Assembly (NCBI GenBank): GCA_046153875.1
Contig: JBJXFE010000047.1
Coordinates: 13,559-77,558, forward strand
DNA length: 64,000 nucleotides
Origin: JBJXFE01 sp046153875
Lineage (GTDB): Bacteria; Planctomycetota; Phycisphaerae; Phycisphaerales; UBA1924
Direction: 5' to 3'
The notes below the pieces were generated by a model that was given only the letters and a program-made list of their open reading frames with translations, was not told the DNA's origin and ran no database searches. This document shows positions 42,456 through 51,272 of this stretch, piece by piece. The translations under genes and the position numbers were made by a program. Each line of letters starts with the position of its first letter. The first letter of the stretch is position 1.

Positions 42456-43675
42456 GCCGGGCCGCCTGTGAGCAGCGGCGAGCGCTCGCGGGCACGGACG
42501 TTCCCGATCCGCCGCGCGACGGCCCGGCCGATTCTCGGGACTAGCCCGGCGAGGTGGACCGACGCCCGGGTGAGCGCTGGACGGCGGAGGCCCGCCGCGA
42601 CGAGCCGGCACGTCCGCATCCGAGCCCCGATCAGCCGGTGATGCGCCGCGGTCCACACATCCGCTTCGATGTCCGAGGCGGGGCTGTTCATCGCGTCCAG
42701 CGCGATCGGCGCGACCGCCTCGGCCGACGCCATCGCCCAGGCCATCCCCTCGCCCGTGAACGGCTCGACGTACCCGGCGGCGTCACCGATGATGAACACG
42801 CTCCCGCGCTGCAGGCGGTGGCGCCGGCGGGTCAGAGCCGGCGTACCGCGCCAGGCGGCAGTCGCGAGCCCGTCGATGGCGCCGAGCGAGCAGGACGCGA
42901 GGACCCGCTCCGCGGCCGCTCCCGGTGAGCCGCACGCTCGCACGAACCCGGGATCGAACGCCGCCGCAATGTCGATCCCTCGGTCGCGCAGCGCGACAAG
43001 CCCCACGTACCCTCCGCGTGCGCAGGCCATGTGGATGACGCCGGGCTCGACACCCCGCCCGCCGCCGAAACGATCCGCGGCCCGATCGTCGAGCATCACG
43101 CCGCACCCGATGCGCGCCGCGCGAGAGACCCGCACAGGGAAACCGTGCTCCGCGCCGAGCAGCCGACCCGCGAGACCGTCGGCGGCGATCAGCACCCGCG
43201 TCCGAATGACCTGCGCCGACCCGGACGGGCCGATCCGCAGCCGCGGCGTCTCACCGAGCTGATCGACCGTGACATTCGCACCCGGCAGGAACGCCACGCC
43301 GCACGCCACCGCCTCACGCACGAGCGCGGTGTCGAAGGTCTCGCGCGCGATCGCCGCCCCTGCAGGAAGCCGGACGCGCGCCCGGGCCGTGCGGGCGGCG
43401 ATCCGGACCTCGCCAACAGGAATGCCGCCGGACCGCGCCACGAGCGATCCGAGCCCGACGCGGTCCAGCACACCCAGGGCCGCGGCGTTCAGGCAGCACC
43501 CGCAGACCTTCGGGCGCGGAAACGCCGCTTTGTCGGCGAGAAGCACGCGGGCGCCAGCGCGGGCCAGCTCGCGCGCCGCGATCGCACCCGCGGGGCCCGC
43601 CCCGACGACCACCGCGTCCCACGGCCGCGACGCGGCCTGCTCCGTCGTCGTCGCCCGAACCGGTTCGCGGTCCAC
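42452..43675 (-). CDS. FAD-dependent oxidoreductase, geranylgeranyl reductase/UbiH-like, paired with type III PKS
   Basis: Flavoprotein of 407 residues. It has the N-terminal dinucleotide motif VVVGAGPAGAIAARELARAG, a Cys-rich CGCCLNAAALG, VLIAADGLAGRLLG and the FAD motif FIIGDAAGYVEPFTGEGMAW. These features fit the aromatic hydroxylase/geranylgeranyl reductase superfamily; such enzymes sit beside type III PKS genes in several bacteria and modify the polyketide ring. The start is a GTG at 43675, since no ATG fits; the frame continues open upstream through ftsY. It follows ftsY by 47 bases. Confidence 0.82.
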   Translation of the reverse strand: MDREPVRATTTEQAASRPWDAVVVGAGPAGAIAARELARAGARVLLADKAAFPRPKVCGCCLNAAALGVLDRVGLGSLVARSGGIPVGEVRIAARTARARVRLPAGAAIARETFDTALVREAVACGVAFLPGANVTVDQLGETPRLRIGPSGSAQVIRTRVLIAADGLAGRLLGAEHGFPVRVSRAARIGCGVMLDDRAADRFGGGRGVEPGVIHMACARGGYVGLVALRDRGIDIAAAFDPGFVRACGSPGAAAERVLASCSLGAIDGLATAAWRGTPALTRRRHRLQRGSVFIIGDAAGYVEPFTGEGMAWAMASAEAVAPIALDAMNSPASDIEADVWTAAHHRLIGARMRTCRLVAAGLRRPALTRASVHLAGLVPRIGRAVARRIGNVRARERSPLLTGGPA

Positions 43676-43722
43676 GTGCGTGGCTCCTGCGCCGCGCGAC
43701 GGCGCTCCCGCCCCGTGTGACC

Positions 43723-44667
43723 CTACGCCGCGAACATGGTCTCGACGAATGCATCGGGGTCGAAGGGCTCGAGATCCTCGGCGGTCTCGCCGATGCCGAC
43801 GAACTTCACCGGGACATCGGTCGCCTCTCGTATGGCGACGACGATGCCGCCCTTGGCCGTGCCGTCGATCTTGGCCAGGACGATGCCGGTGAGCCCCCGC
43901 TGCCCCGGCTCTGGGGCCATCGCTTTGTTGAACTCTTCCGCCTGGCGCAGGGCATTCTGCCCCGCGGTCGCGTCGAGGACCAGGAGCACCTCGTGCGGCG
44001 CACCCGGGATCCGTCGGGCCACGACCGACCGGATCTTCGTGAGCTGGCGCATGAGCGGGTCCTGAGTCTGCAAGCGCCCCGCGGTGTCGAGGATGAGGAC
44101 GTCCACGCCGCGTGCGACGGCCGCCGCCGCCGCATCGAACGCGACGGCCGCGGGATCGCCCCCCTGCTGCCCTTTGACCACCTCCACGCCGAGGCGATCG
44201 GCCCAGATTTCGAGCTGGAGGACCGCGCCCGCGCGGAACGTATCGCAGGCGCCGAGCAAGACGGTCTTGCCGCGGCCGCGCAGGAGGTGACACAGTTTGG
44301 CGATGCTCGTCGTCTTGCCCGCGCCGTTCACGCCGGTCACGAGGATCACCGTGGGCGGCGCGTCCGCGAACCGCAGCCCGCGCTCGGCCGGCGGCCACAT
44401 CTTCTTGATCTCGGTCTTGAGGAACTCCAGGGCGTCCTCGCCCCGGGTCAGCGCCCCGGACTTGAAGCTCGCCCGCAACCCGTCGGCAAGCCGGCGCGAA
44501 GCGGCGACGCCGACGTCGGCCTGGATCAGGCGTTCCTCGATCTGCTGGATGAGTGCTTCGTCCAGGCGACGACCGGTGAGCAGCGAGCGCAGCCCGGCGC
44601 CCAGCGCCCGGCTGGTCTTGGCCAGCCCGCCTGTCAGCTTCGAGATGACCGACCGGAGGATTCCCAT
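43723..44667 (-). CDS. ftsY: FtsY, signal recognition particle receptor
   Basis: SRP receptor GTPase of 314 residues, nearly all NG domain: N domain (IQQIEERLIQADVGVAASRR), G1 LVTGVNGAGKTTSIAKL, DTFRAGAVLQLEIWADRL, LILDTAGRLQT, LAKIDGTAKGG and the closing FVGIGETAEDLEPFDPDAFV. The long acidic N-terminus of E. coli FtsY is missing, as in many bacteria. It docks SRP-ribosome complexes at the membrane. It follows nusB by 16 bases. Confidence 0.95.
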   Translation of the reverse strand: MGILRSVISKLTGGLAKTSRALGAGLRSLLTGRRLDEALIQQIEERLIQADVGVAASRRLADGLRASFKSGALTRGEDALEFLKTEIKKMWPPAERGLRFADAPPTVILVTGVNGAGKTTSIAKLCHLLRGRGKTVLLGACDTFRAGAVLQLEIWADRLGVEVVKGQQGGDPAAVAFDAAAAAVARGVDVLILDTAGRLQTQDPLMRQLTKIRSVVARRIPGAPHEVLLVLDATAGQNALRQAEEFNKAMAPEPGQRGLTGIVLAKIDGTAKGGIVVAIREATDVPVKFVGIGETAEDLEPFDPDAFVETMFAA

Positions 44668-44683
44668 CGTGCGTATACCGCGT

Positions 44684-45118
44684 TCACTTCGGCGCGTCGG
44701 CGACCGTATCGCCGCGCGCCCCGATCACGCGCTTGAGAACCTTGTCCAGCAGTCCGTTCACGAACGCGGGCGAGCGGTCGGTGCTGAACGCCTTGGCCAG
44801 CTCGACGGCCTCGTTCACGGCGACCTTCGGCGGCGTGCGTCCCGAGGTCATCTCGTAGTGGGCGAGGCGGAGGATCGCGCGGTCCACCGCCGCGAGCCGG
44901 TGGGAAGGCCAGGTCGGCGCGAGCGCGAGGAACTCCGCGTCGGCGGCGGCTCGGTCCTCATACGCGGCCCGGGCCAGGGCCATCGCGGCGTCACGCTCGG
45001 CCTCGCCCGTCTCCGGATCGAGCCCCGCGCGGATCGACTCCGCGTCGTCTGCGCCGCGTGCGTCCAGTTGGAACAGCGCCTGGAACGCCAGCTTGCGGGT
45101 CTCGCGGGGGTTGGCCAT
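44684..45118 (-). CDS. nusB: Transcription antitermination factor NusB
   Basis: All-helical RNA-binding protein of 144 residues that acts in rRNA antitermination. Signature: N-terminal RETRKLAFQALFQLDARG, then APTWPSHRLAAVDRAILRLA, YEMTSGRTPPKVAVNEAVEL and AKAFSTDRSPAFVNGLLDKV. The order ribH-nusB is widely conserved. The ATG at 45118 overlaps the ribH stop by one base (TGATG), while the frame itself is open further upstream. Confidence 0.95.
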   Translation of the reverse strand: MANPRETRKLAFQALFQLDARGADDAESIRAGLDPETGEAERDAAMALARAAYEDRAAADAEFLALAPTWPSHRLAAVDRAILRLAHYEMTSGRTPPKVAVNEAVELAKAFSTDRSPAFVNGLLDKVLKRVIGARGDTVADAPK

Positions 45119-45684
45119 CAGCGCCCCCGCCGACGGTCGGCGGCGTCGGCCTTGTCCGCGCGCGGAGCGATCGGGGTCGTCGCGCTCCCCTCGCCACCGC
45201 GAGCCCGCGCGATAGCGGCGGCCGCATCGATGGCGGCAGCCATGGCCTCGGCGCCCTTGTTGCCCTTCTTGCCCCCGGCGCGGTCGCGGGCCTGTCTGGC
45301 GTTCTCGACCGTGAGCACACCGAGCCCCACGGCCACGCCCGTCCCCACCGCGATCGACATCAGCGCGTCGGTGACGGACTGCGCGAGGTACCGATCGTGG
45401 CGCGTCTCGCCCCTGATGATGCACCCGAGCGCGACGATCGCGCCGAACTTCCCCGAGCGTGCGGCGGCCGCGGCGATCGCGGGAACCTCAAAGGCGCCCG
45501 GCGCGTCGAGCACGGCGAGACCGGTCGGGCCGCCTCCACGACGCGCGTACTCCTGCGTCGCGCCCTCCAGCAGCCGATCCGTGATCGACGCGTTGTAACG
45601 GGCGACGACGACGGCGATCCGCGGGATCGGCGGCGCATCGGCGGGCGACGAAAGCGAACGTGCTGTCGTGTCGGGCGGAGGCAT
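45118..45684 (-). CDS. ribH: 6,7-dimethyl-8-ribityllumazine synthase
   Basis: Penultimate enzyme of riboflavin synthesis, 188 residues. Conserved motifs: RIAVVVARYNASITDRLLEG, LDAPGAFEVPAIAAAAARSG, ALGCIIRGETRHDRYLAQSV and GLGVLTVENARQARDRAGG, followed by NKGAEAMAAAIDAA. The active-site histidine lies in TRHDRY. A Gly/Ala/Arg-rich tail of about 25 residues extends the usual end. The ATG at 45684 is used; ribosome binding site weak. It is translationally coupled to nusB. Confidence 0.95.
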   Translation of the reverse strand: MPPPDTTARSLSSPADAPPIPRIAVVVARYNASITDRLLEGATQEYARRGGGPTGLAVLDAPGAFEVPAIAAAAARSGKFGAIVALGCIIRGETRHDRYLAQSVTDALMSIAVGTGVAVGLGVLTVENARQARDRAGGKKGNKGAEAMAAAIDAAAAIARARGGEGSATTPIAPRADKADAADRRRGR

Positions 45685-45757
45685 CTCGGGCGGATCGTAG
45701 AGCCGACGCGGAACGGCGGCGCGTCGCGACGCCGCCGGGCCGGTACCATGCCGCGCG

Positions 45758-46744
45758 ATGCGAAACGTGCTGCTGCGGATCGCGCCGGTGCTGCGCCTGA
45801 CGCGGGTGACGTCGGCGTTCGCCGCGGTCGCCAACGTCTGGTTCGTGATCCTCTGGACACGTGCGGAGCCGGACCACGAGATCGGGACGGCGGAACTGCA
45901 CCGCTTGCCGATCTCCCTCCTGCTGGCCGCGGGCGCGATCACGGCGCTCGGGCTCTACGGCTTCGGGGCGTGCCTCAACGACGTGCTGGACCTGCGACGC
46001 GACCGCGCGCTCAAGCCCGATCGCCCTCTCGCCGCGGGGCGCATGGGCGTGGAGGCGGCCGTCACCCTCGTCGTCGCGACCCTGATCGCGGGCGTCGCCG
46101 GCGCGGCCGTCTTCGGCACCGGCGCTGTGCTCATGCTCCTGCTGGTCGCCGCGGCGGTGCTGGTCTTCAACTCCGCGGGCAAGTTCGTCCCCGGCGTCGG
46201 GCTCGTGCTGCTCGGGCTGATCTACGCGGGGCACATGGTCGTACCGAATGTCTTCCTGAACTTCGTCTGGCCGGTGTGGTGGGTGATGACGCACGCCTTG
46301 GCCCTCGCGGCGGTCACGCACGTCATCGGGCGGCGTGTGCCGCGCCTCAGCCCGCGCGCCGCAGTTGCGGCCGTGCTCGGGTGGGTCTTCTGGTCCGGGC
46401 TCATCCTGTGGATCGGTTGGGAGCGCAACGGGCGGCCGCACTGGGTGTGGCCCGACTGGGTGGACCCGACGGTGCCGGTCTGGCCGATCGCGCTGGCGGT
46501 CCCCTTGGCGCTGTGGTGCTGGGTCAAGGTCCGCCAGGTGGGGCCGGGTCCGCGGGCCGCGGACAAGATCGGACGCTACGGGTCGCTGTGGGTGCCGCTG
46601 TACGGCTCGGCGTGGCTGCTCGGCGCGGGGCATACGGGCCAGGCCGCGGTGCTGCTCGGACTCGGCGCGGCAACGCTGCTGAGCATCACCGTGCTGCGAA
46701 CGGTGTACAGCCTTGTCGAGGAGCCGTTGACGTACCGGCGGTGA
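45758..46744 (+). CDS. UbiA-family prenyltransferase
   Basis: Polytopic membrane protein of 328 residues with about eight hydrophobic segments. The first Asp-rich motif is GACLNDVLDLRRDRALKPDR followed by PLAAGRM, the hallmark of UbiA enzymes that transfer prenyl groups to aromatic or glycerol acceptors. A second Asp-rich motif is less clear (ADKIGRYGSLWVPLYGSAW), so it may be an atypical member. It is divergent from ribH, separated by 73 bases. The acceptor is unknown; the polyketide of the nearby type III PKS is possible but unsupported. Confidence 0.85.
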   Translation: MRNVLLRIAPVLRLTRVTSAFAAVANVWFVILWTRAEPDHEIGTAELHRLPISLLLAAGAITALGLYGFGACLNDVLDLRRDRALKPDRPLAAGRMGVEAAVTLVVATLIAGVAGAAVFGTGAVLMLLLVAAAVLVFNSAGKFVPGVGLVLLGLIYAGHMVVPNVFLNFVWPVWWVMTHALALAAVTHVIGRRVPRLSPRAAVAAVLGWVFWSGLILWIGWERNGRPHWVWPDWVDPTVPVWPIALAVPLALWCWVKVRQVGPGPRAADKIGRYGSLWVPLYGSAWLLGAGHTGQAAVLLGLGAATLLSITVLRTVYSLVEEPLTYRR

Positions 46745-46827
46745 CGCCGGGGCGCGGACATTTGGCCTTGGTGCGTTCCGCACAAAGCCCCAATGAAGGC
46801 GGCTGGGCGGTTGTTTACACTGGCGAC

Positions 46828-47325
46828 ATGACCACGGCCACGACCCCCGTCAACACCGCCAAGACCACCGACCGCCGCAAGCTCCGGTTCGGTTCCGTCG
46901 CCGACCTGCGGGCCGAGGTCGAACGCGTGGCAGCGGCGGAACGGGCCGGGACGCTGCGCCGTTCGGGCAACTGGACCGCGGGGCAGGTCTTCGGGCACTT
47001 GGCAACCTGGATCGACTTCCTGTGGACACCCAATCCGCTCAAGCCCCCGTGGATCGTCCGGTGGATCGTGCGTCGGCGGAAGAACAAGTACTTCAACGAG
47101 GGCCTGCCCGCAGGAGTCAGGATCCCCCGGGTCGAGGGCGGCACGCTCGGCACGGCTCCCCTGAGCCTCGACGATGGCCTGAATCGGCTGCGTGCGGCCA
47201 TCGACCGGCTCGAACGCGAGGCCCCGACGCAGCCCAGCCCGGTCTTCGGCCCGCTCACGCACGAGGACGGCATCAAGCTCAACCTCCGGCATGCGGAGCT
47301 GCACCTGAGCTTTCTGCACCCCTGA
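46828..47325 (+). CDS. DUF1569/DinB-like protein
   Basis: Protein of 165 residues with the DinB-like four-helix pattern: NWTAGQVFGHLATWIDFLWT, then PPWIVRWIVRRRKNKYFNEG, SLDDGLNRLRAAIDRLE and FGPLTHEDGIKLNLRHAELH with a potential metal-binding histidine set (GHL, RHAELH). This fits the DUF1569 family, of unknown activity; DinB relatives include metal-dependent thiol transferases. It runs towards guaA on the other strand with an 18-base gap. Confidence 0.8.
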   Translation: MTTATTPVNTAKTTDRRKLRFGSVADLRAEVERVAAAERAGTLRRSGNWTAGQVFGHLATWIDFLWTPNPLKPPWIVRWIVRRRKNKYFNEGLPAGVRIPRVEGGTLGTAPLSLDDGLNRLRAAIDRLEREAPTQPSPVFGPLTHEDGIKLNLRHAELHLSFLHP

Positions 47326-47343
47326 CGCCGCGCCCGCGATCGT

Positions 47344-48921
47344 CTACTCCCACTCGATCGTCGCCGGCGGCTTCGTCGAGATGTCGTAGACCACGCGGTT
47401 CACGCCGCGGACCTCGTTGATGATCCGGCTGCTGATCGTCGCCAGAACCGCGTAGGGGATCCGTGACCAGTCCGCGCTCATGAAGTCCTGGGTGTCCACC
47501 GCCCGGATCGCCACGGCGTTCTCGTACGTCCGCCCGTCCCCCATCACGCCCACCGACTGCACCGGCAGCAGCACCGCGAACACCTGGCTCGTGCTGCGAT
47601 AGAGGTTGCTGGCGACGATCTCCTCGAGAAGGATCTCGTCGCAGTCGCGCACCACGTCCAGCCGCGGCTTCGTCACCTCGCCGAGCACACGGACAGCCAG
47701 CCCCGGCCCGGGGAACGGGTGCCGCCAGATGATCTGGTCGGGCAGGCCCAGCACCTGACCGAGCTTGCGCACCTCATCCTTGAAGAGGTCGCGCAGCGGC
47801 TCGACGAGCTTGAAACCGAGCTCTTCCGGCAGGCCGCCGACGTTGTGGTGCAGCTTGATCCCAGCCGACTGCCCCGCGTAGCCCTGGCCGGATTCGATCA
47901 CGTCCGGGTAGAGCGTGCCCTGCGCCAGAAAGTCCACTCCCTTGATTTCCCGCGCGGCCCCCTTGAAGACCTCGATGAACCGGTGCCCGATGCGACGGCG
48001 CTTCTCCTGCGGGTCGGTCACACCCTTGAGGTCCGCGAGGAAATCGGCCGAGGCGTCGATCACGCGCAGGTCAATGTTGCAGTGGTCGCGGAAGGTCGTT
48101 TCGACCAGCTCGCGCTCATTCTTGCGGAGCAGCCCCGTATCCACGAAAACGCACGTCAGCCGGTCGCCGATCGCCGTATGGATCAACGCCGCCGCGACCG
48201 ACGAATCCACGCCGCCGGAGAGCCCGCAGATGACGCGGCCAGGGCCGACCTGCTCGCGGATGCGCTGCGCCGCGGCCTGCGCGAAGTCGGCCATCCGCCA
48301 CGTCCCCGCGCACCCGCAGATTTCATAGAGGAAGTTCTGGATGATCTCCGCGCCGTGCGGCGTGTGCGTCACCTCGGGGTGGAACTGCACACCGACGAAG
48401 CGAAGTCCAGGTTTGACGGAGACCACGGCCGCGTACGGGCACGTCGGCGTCGTCGCCAGCGGCGTGAGGCCCGCCCGCCCCAGATCCGTCACCTGGTCGC
48501 CGTGGGACATCCACACCGTGGTCCGCTCGGGGATCGCCGCGAGCAGCCCGGTGCGGTCGAGGATGGTCAGGTTCGCCCGGCCGAACTCTCGCTCCGGCGT
48601 GCGCTCGACCTTCGCCCCGAGCACGCGGCAGGCGAGCTGCATGCCGTAGCAGATGCCCAGCACCGGCACGCCGAGCCCGAAGATCGCCGGGTCGCACACC
48701 GGCGCACCCTCGTCGTACACGCTCGCGGGCCCGCCGGAGAGAATGAGCCCCCTGGGCTTCAGCGCGGCCAGCTCGGCCGCCGGCGTCGCCGGGTGCACCA
48801 GCAGCGAGTACACGCCCGCGTCGCGCACCCGCCGCGCGATGAGCTGCGCCGTCTGCCCCCCGAAGTCCAGGATCGGGACGACTTCATCGTGGGGAAGGGT
48901 CCGGGCCGATGGAACTGCCAT
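47344..48921 (-). CDS. guaA: GMP synthase (glutamine-hydrolysing)
   Basis: Bifunctional enzyme of 525 residues converting XMP to GMP. Class I amidotransferase part: ILDFGGQTAQLIARRVRDAG, nucleophile Cys in GICYGMQLACRVLG, and His-Glu in FHPEVTHTPHG. ATP pyrophosphatase part: CGLSGGVDSSVAAALIH (PP-loop), DTGLLRKNERELV. The C-terminal dimerisation domain ends in PPATIEWE. All catalytic residues are present and the length is standard. Confidence 0.97.
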   Translation of the reverse strand: MAVPSARTLPHDEVVPILDFGGQTAQLIARRVRDAGVYSLLVHPATPAAELAALKPRGLILSGGPASVYDEGAPVCDPAIFGLGVPVLGICYGMQLACRVLGAKVERTPEREFGRANLTILDRTGLLAAIPERTTVWMSHGDQVTDLGRAGLTPLATTPTCPYAAVVSVKPGLRFVGVQFHPEVTHTPHGAEIIQNFLYEICGCAGTWRMADFAQAAAQRIREQVGPGRVICGLSGGVDSSVAAALIHTAIGDRLTCVFVDTGLLRKNERELVETTFRDHCNIDLRVIDASADFLADLKGVTDPQEKRRRIGHRFIEVFKGAAREIKGVDFLAQGTLYPDVIESGQGYAGQSAGIKLHHNVGGLPEELGFKLVEPLRDLFKDEVRKLGQVLGLPDQIIWRHPFPGPGLAVRVLGEVTKPRLDVVRDCDEILLEEIVASNLYRSTSQVFAVLLPVQSVGVMGDGRTYENAVAIRAVDTQDFMSADWSRIPYAVLATISSRIINEVRGVNRVVYDISTKPPATIEWE

Positions 48922-49036
48922 GTGCGTCCCCGTGAAAGGGGTGAGGGTAGGGGCTCAACCGTCCCGGCACCACGCCGGCGGGCCGGGCCGGGCGGCGTCG
49001 GCGCGGGCATGGTTCCACCCCCGCTCGATCTCTACG

Positions 49037-49429
49037 ATGTGGGGCGTGGACCTACGCGTCATGATCGCCGCGGCAACGATCGTCACCGGCGTGTCCGGGT
49101 GCGCATCGCCGCCGCAGGGCTTCGACTCGCCCGATCCCTCCGCGCTCCTCCGCGCGATCACGGACGCCGCCGGGGCGCGCGACCCGAGCGCGGTTCCCCA
49201 CCTCATCGAAGCGCTCGACAACGACGACCCCGCGGTGCGGCTCACAGCGATCCGGGCCCTGGAGCGGATCACCGGCCAGACCCTCGGCTACGACCACGCC
49301 GCGCCCCCGTGGCGCCGCGCCGCGATGGTGGACGACTGGCAGCGCTGGTACGCGGGGCAATCCCCGGCGCCGACCGGACCGCCGGTGGCGCCCGCGCCGG
49401 TCGCGTCGCGCGAAGGGGGTGAGCGATGA
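49037..49429 (+). CDS. Small HEAT-repeat lipoprotein
   Basis: Protein of 130 residues with a short signal and lipobox (IVTGVSGC). The mature part has a single HEAT-like unit, SAVPHLIEALDNDDPAVRLT, AIRALERITGQTLGYD, then WRRAAMVDDWQRWYAG. The ITGQ-x2-GYD...W motif is shared with the lipoprotein at 33463. The ATG at 49061 is an alternative start. It is joined to the next gene by an ATGA overlap, linking it to the anti-sigma type ATPase. Confidence 0.75.
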   Translation: MWGVDLRVMIAAATIVTGVSGCASPPQGFDSPDPSALLRAITDAAGARDPSAVPHLIEALDNDDPAVRLTAIRALERITGQTLGYDHAAPPWRRAAMVDDWQRWYAGQSPAPTGPPVAPAPVASREGGER

Positions 49430-49914
49430 CCACCAAGCCCCCGGACCTGCGCGTGGCTCTGGTGAGCAACCCGACCTACCTGAGCGGCGCGCGGGAGATG
49501 ATCGCGGCCGTCGCGCGGCGGCTGGGATTCACCGAGGAAGGGTGCGGCCAGATCGCCCTGGCGGTCGATGAGGCCCTGTGCAACGTCATCCGCCACGGGT
49601 ACGACAAGCGCGCCGACGGCCCGATCTGGCTCAGCGTGTGGCCGGCGGTCCTGCCCAACGGCGACGCGGGCATCACCATCGTGATCGAGGACGAGGCGAA
49701 GCAGGTGGACGAGGCGCAGATCAAGAGCCGGGACCTGGACGAGATCCGCCCGGGCGGGCTGGGCGTGCACATCATCCGGGAGGTCATGGACGTCGTGAAG
49801 TACGAGAAGCGCCACCCCACGGGCATGAGGCTCACGCTGGCGAAGCGGCGGAACAAGAGCAACGATCCGGGTTCGTGCGGGTGCGCGGGCTCCGCGTGCG
49901 GGGCGAAGCCATGA
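49426..49914 (+). CDS. Anti-sigma regulatory factor-type ATP-binding protein (RsbW-like)
   Basis: Protein of 162 residues with the serine-kinase/anti-sigma HATPase_c_2 fold. It has the N box in IALAVDEALCNVIRHGYDKR, then ITIVIEDEAKQVD and RPGGLGVHIIREVMDVVKYE (G1/G2 region). RsbW/SpoIIAB relatives bind sigma factors or phosphorylate STAS antagonists. The adjoining STAS gene, overlapping as ATGA, is the natural partner. A C-terminal Cys-rich tail (GSCGCAGSACGAKP) is an addition to the usual family end. Which sigma factor, if any, it controls is unknown. Confidence 0.85.
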   Translation: MTTKPPDLRVALVSNPTYLSGAREMIAAVARRLGFTEEGCGQIALAVDEALCNVIRHGYDKRADGPIWLSVWPAVLPNGDAGITIVIEDEAKQVDEAQIKSRDLDEIRPGGLGVHIIREVMDVVKYEKRHPTGMRLTLAKRRNKSNDPGSCGCAGSACGAKP

Positions 49915-50249
49915 ACGACGACGACATCAAGCTGGAGCGGGCCGAGGGCTCGATCGTGGTTTCGCCGACGGGCGACGTGGACCTGGCGCGTTCGCCGGCG
50001 CTGCGCGGGGCGCTGCGCGAGGCGCAGGCGGGCAAGCCGCCCCGTGTCGTCGTGGACCTGTCGCAGGTGGACTACATGGACAGCTCGGGCGTCGCCACGC
50101 TGGTCGAGGCGTACCAGATTGCCCGGCGCAACAGCACGAAGATGGTCCTGTGCGGGCTGCGGGACCGCGTGAAGTCCATCTTCGAGATCGCGCGCCTCGA
50201 CACCGTGTTCTCCATCACCGATTCGCGCGACGACGCGCTGAAGGCCTGA
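49911..50249 (+). CDS. STAS-domain anti-sigma factor antagonist
   Basis: Protein of 112 residues with a single STAS domain: SIVVSPTGDVDLARSPALRG, RVVVDLSQVDYMDSSGVATL, KMVLCGLRDRVKSIFEIARL. The phosphorylatable serine pair in MDSSGVATL is kept, as in SpoIIAA/RsbV. It overlaps the RsbW-like gene by four bases and lies 90 bases before an MlaE-type permease. It could also serve as the MlaB-type STAS partner of that permease. Confidence 0.85.
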   Translation: MNDDDIKLERAEGSIVVSPTGDVDLARSPALRGALREAQAGKPPRVVVDLSQVDYMDSSGVATLVEAYQIARRNSTKMVLCGLRDRVKSIFEIARLDTVFSITDSRDDALKA

Positions 50250-50264
50250 CGCGCGGGCGGCACC

Positions 50265-50332
50265 GCCGCCGCCCCGCCGCCCATCACCTCCGCCCCGCCC
50301 CCCACCCCCCACCGGCCCACCACCGCCACGGT
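50265..50332. repeat. C-rich low-complexity spacer upstream of mlaE
   Basis: The 90-base spacer between the STAS gene and mlaE is almost purely C-rich on the plus strand. It contains an approximate 7-base period (CCCCACC repeated near 50301-50313) and the element CCCATCACC, seen inverted in the fliR-flhB gap. Confidence 0.4.
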
Positions 50333-50339
50333 CTGACAC

Positions 50340-51200
50340 ATGGACGAGTCGGGCGCAAGAACCAGGACGGGCGCGGCGGCGGGGATCGCCGCCCGGACCG
50401 TCGGCGTCGTGGCCGGCCTCGGCGCTCGCGCCCTGAACGTCCTCTCCCACATCGGCGACATCCTCTTCCTGCTGTTCGACGCGTCGGCGGTGGTGTGGAG
50501 CTCGCTGCGCGGCCGCAAGGTGCGCCTCGGATACGCCGCGATCGTCTCGCAGGTCGTCCGCGTGGGGGCGCGGTCGCTCATCATCATCTCTCTCGTCTCG
50601 GGGTGCGTGGGGCTGATCCTGACGCTGCAGATGGCCCCGCCGCTGGAGACCTGGGGGCAGAAGGAGCTGGTCGCCCGCATCGTGGGGGTGGCGGTGCTGC
50701 GCGAGCTGGGCCCGCTGATCGCGGCCGTGGTCCTCACCGGGTTCGCGGGGGCGGCCATCGCCGCGGAGATCGGCACGATGGTGGTGGGCGAGGAGATCGA
50801 GGCGCTCGAGGCGCACGCCCTGAGCCCCGTGCGGTTCCTCGTGGTGCCGCGCGTGATCGCCACGCTGATCAGCATGACGGCGATCGCCGTCTTCGCGGAC
50901 CTGGTCTCGGTCGCGGCGTCGCTGGCCGCGTGCGTGCTGGCGCTGGACATCTCCTACCCCAGCTTCAAGTCCAACTTCCTCGACCAGGTGAAGCTGGTGG
51001 ACTTCGCCACGGGGATCGGCAAGGCGTCGGTGTTCGGGCTGCTGATCGGTGTGATCGCGTGCGCGAACGGGCTGCGCGTCACGGGCGGGGCCTCCGGCGT
51101 CGGGCGGGCGACCACGGCCACCGTGGTCGAGTGCGTCGTGGCGATCATCTTCGCCGACATGATGTTCACGGCGATCTTTTACGCGTTGAAGCTGGTGTGA
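50340..51200 (+). CDS. mlaE: MlaE-type ABC transporter permease
   Basis: Integral membrane protein of 286 residues of the MlaE/TrgH permease family, with five membrane helices. Signature: MAPPLETWGQKELVARIVGV, AVLRELGPLIAAVVLTGFAG, AAIAAEIGTMVVGEEIEALE and ALSPVRFLVVPRVIATL. In the Mla system it moves phospholipids between membranes with an ATPase (MlaF), an MCE protein (MlaD) and a STAS protein (MlaB). No MlaF or MlaD gene is present next to it here. The preceding STAS gene may be its MlaB. Confidence 0.9.
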   Translation: MDESGARTRTGAAAGIAARTVGVVAGLGARALNVLSHIGDILFLLFDASAVVWSSLRGRKVRLGYAAIVSQVVRVGARSLIIISLVSGCVGLILTLQMAPPLETWGQKELVARIVGVAVLRELGPLIAAVVLTGFAGAAIAAEIGTMVVGEEIEALEAHALSPVRFLVVPRVIATLISMTAIAVFADLVSVAASLAACVLALDISYPSFKSNFLDQVKLVDFATGIGKASVFGLLIGVIACANGLRVTGGASGVGRATTATVVECVVAIIFADMMFTAIFYALKLV

Positions 51201-51272
51201 CCGGCCGCCGCGCCCCCCGCAGGAACGATGAGTGGATGGTAAACTAGCCGCGCGCCGTGGGAGTAATCGGGC

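Noticed and set aside
44684..45684. FMN riboswitch before ribH
   Set aside because: The 73-base leader of ribH has no FMN-element helices and is too short.
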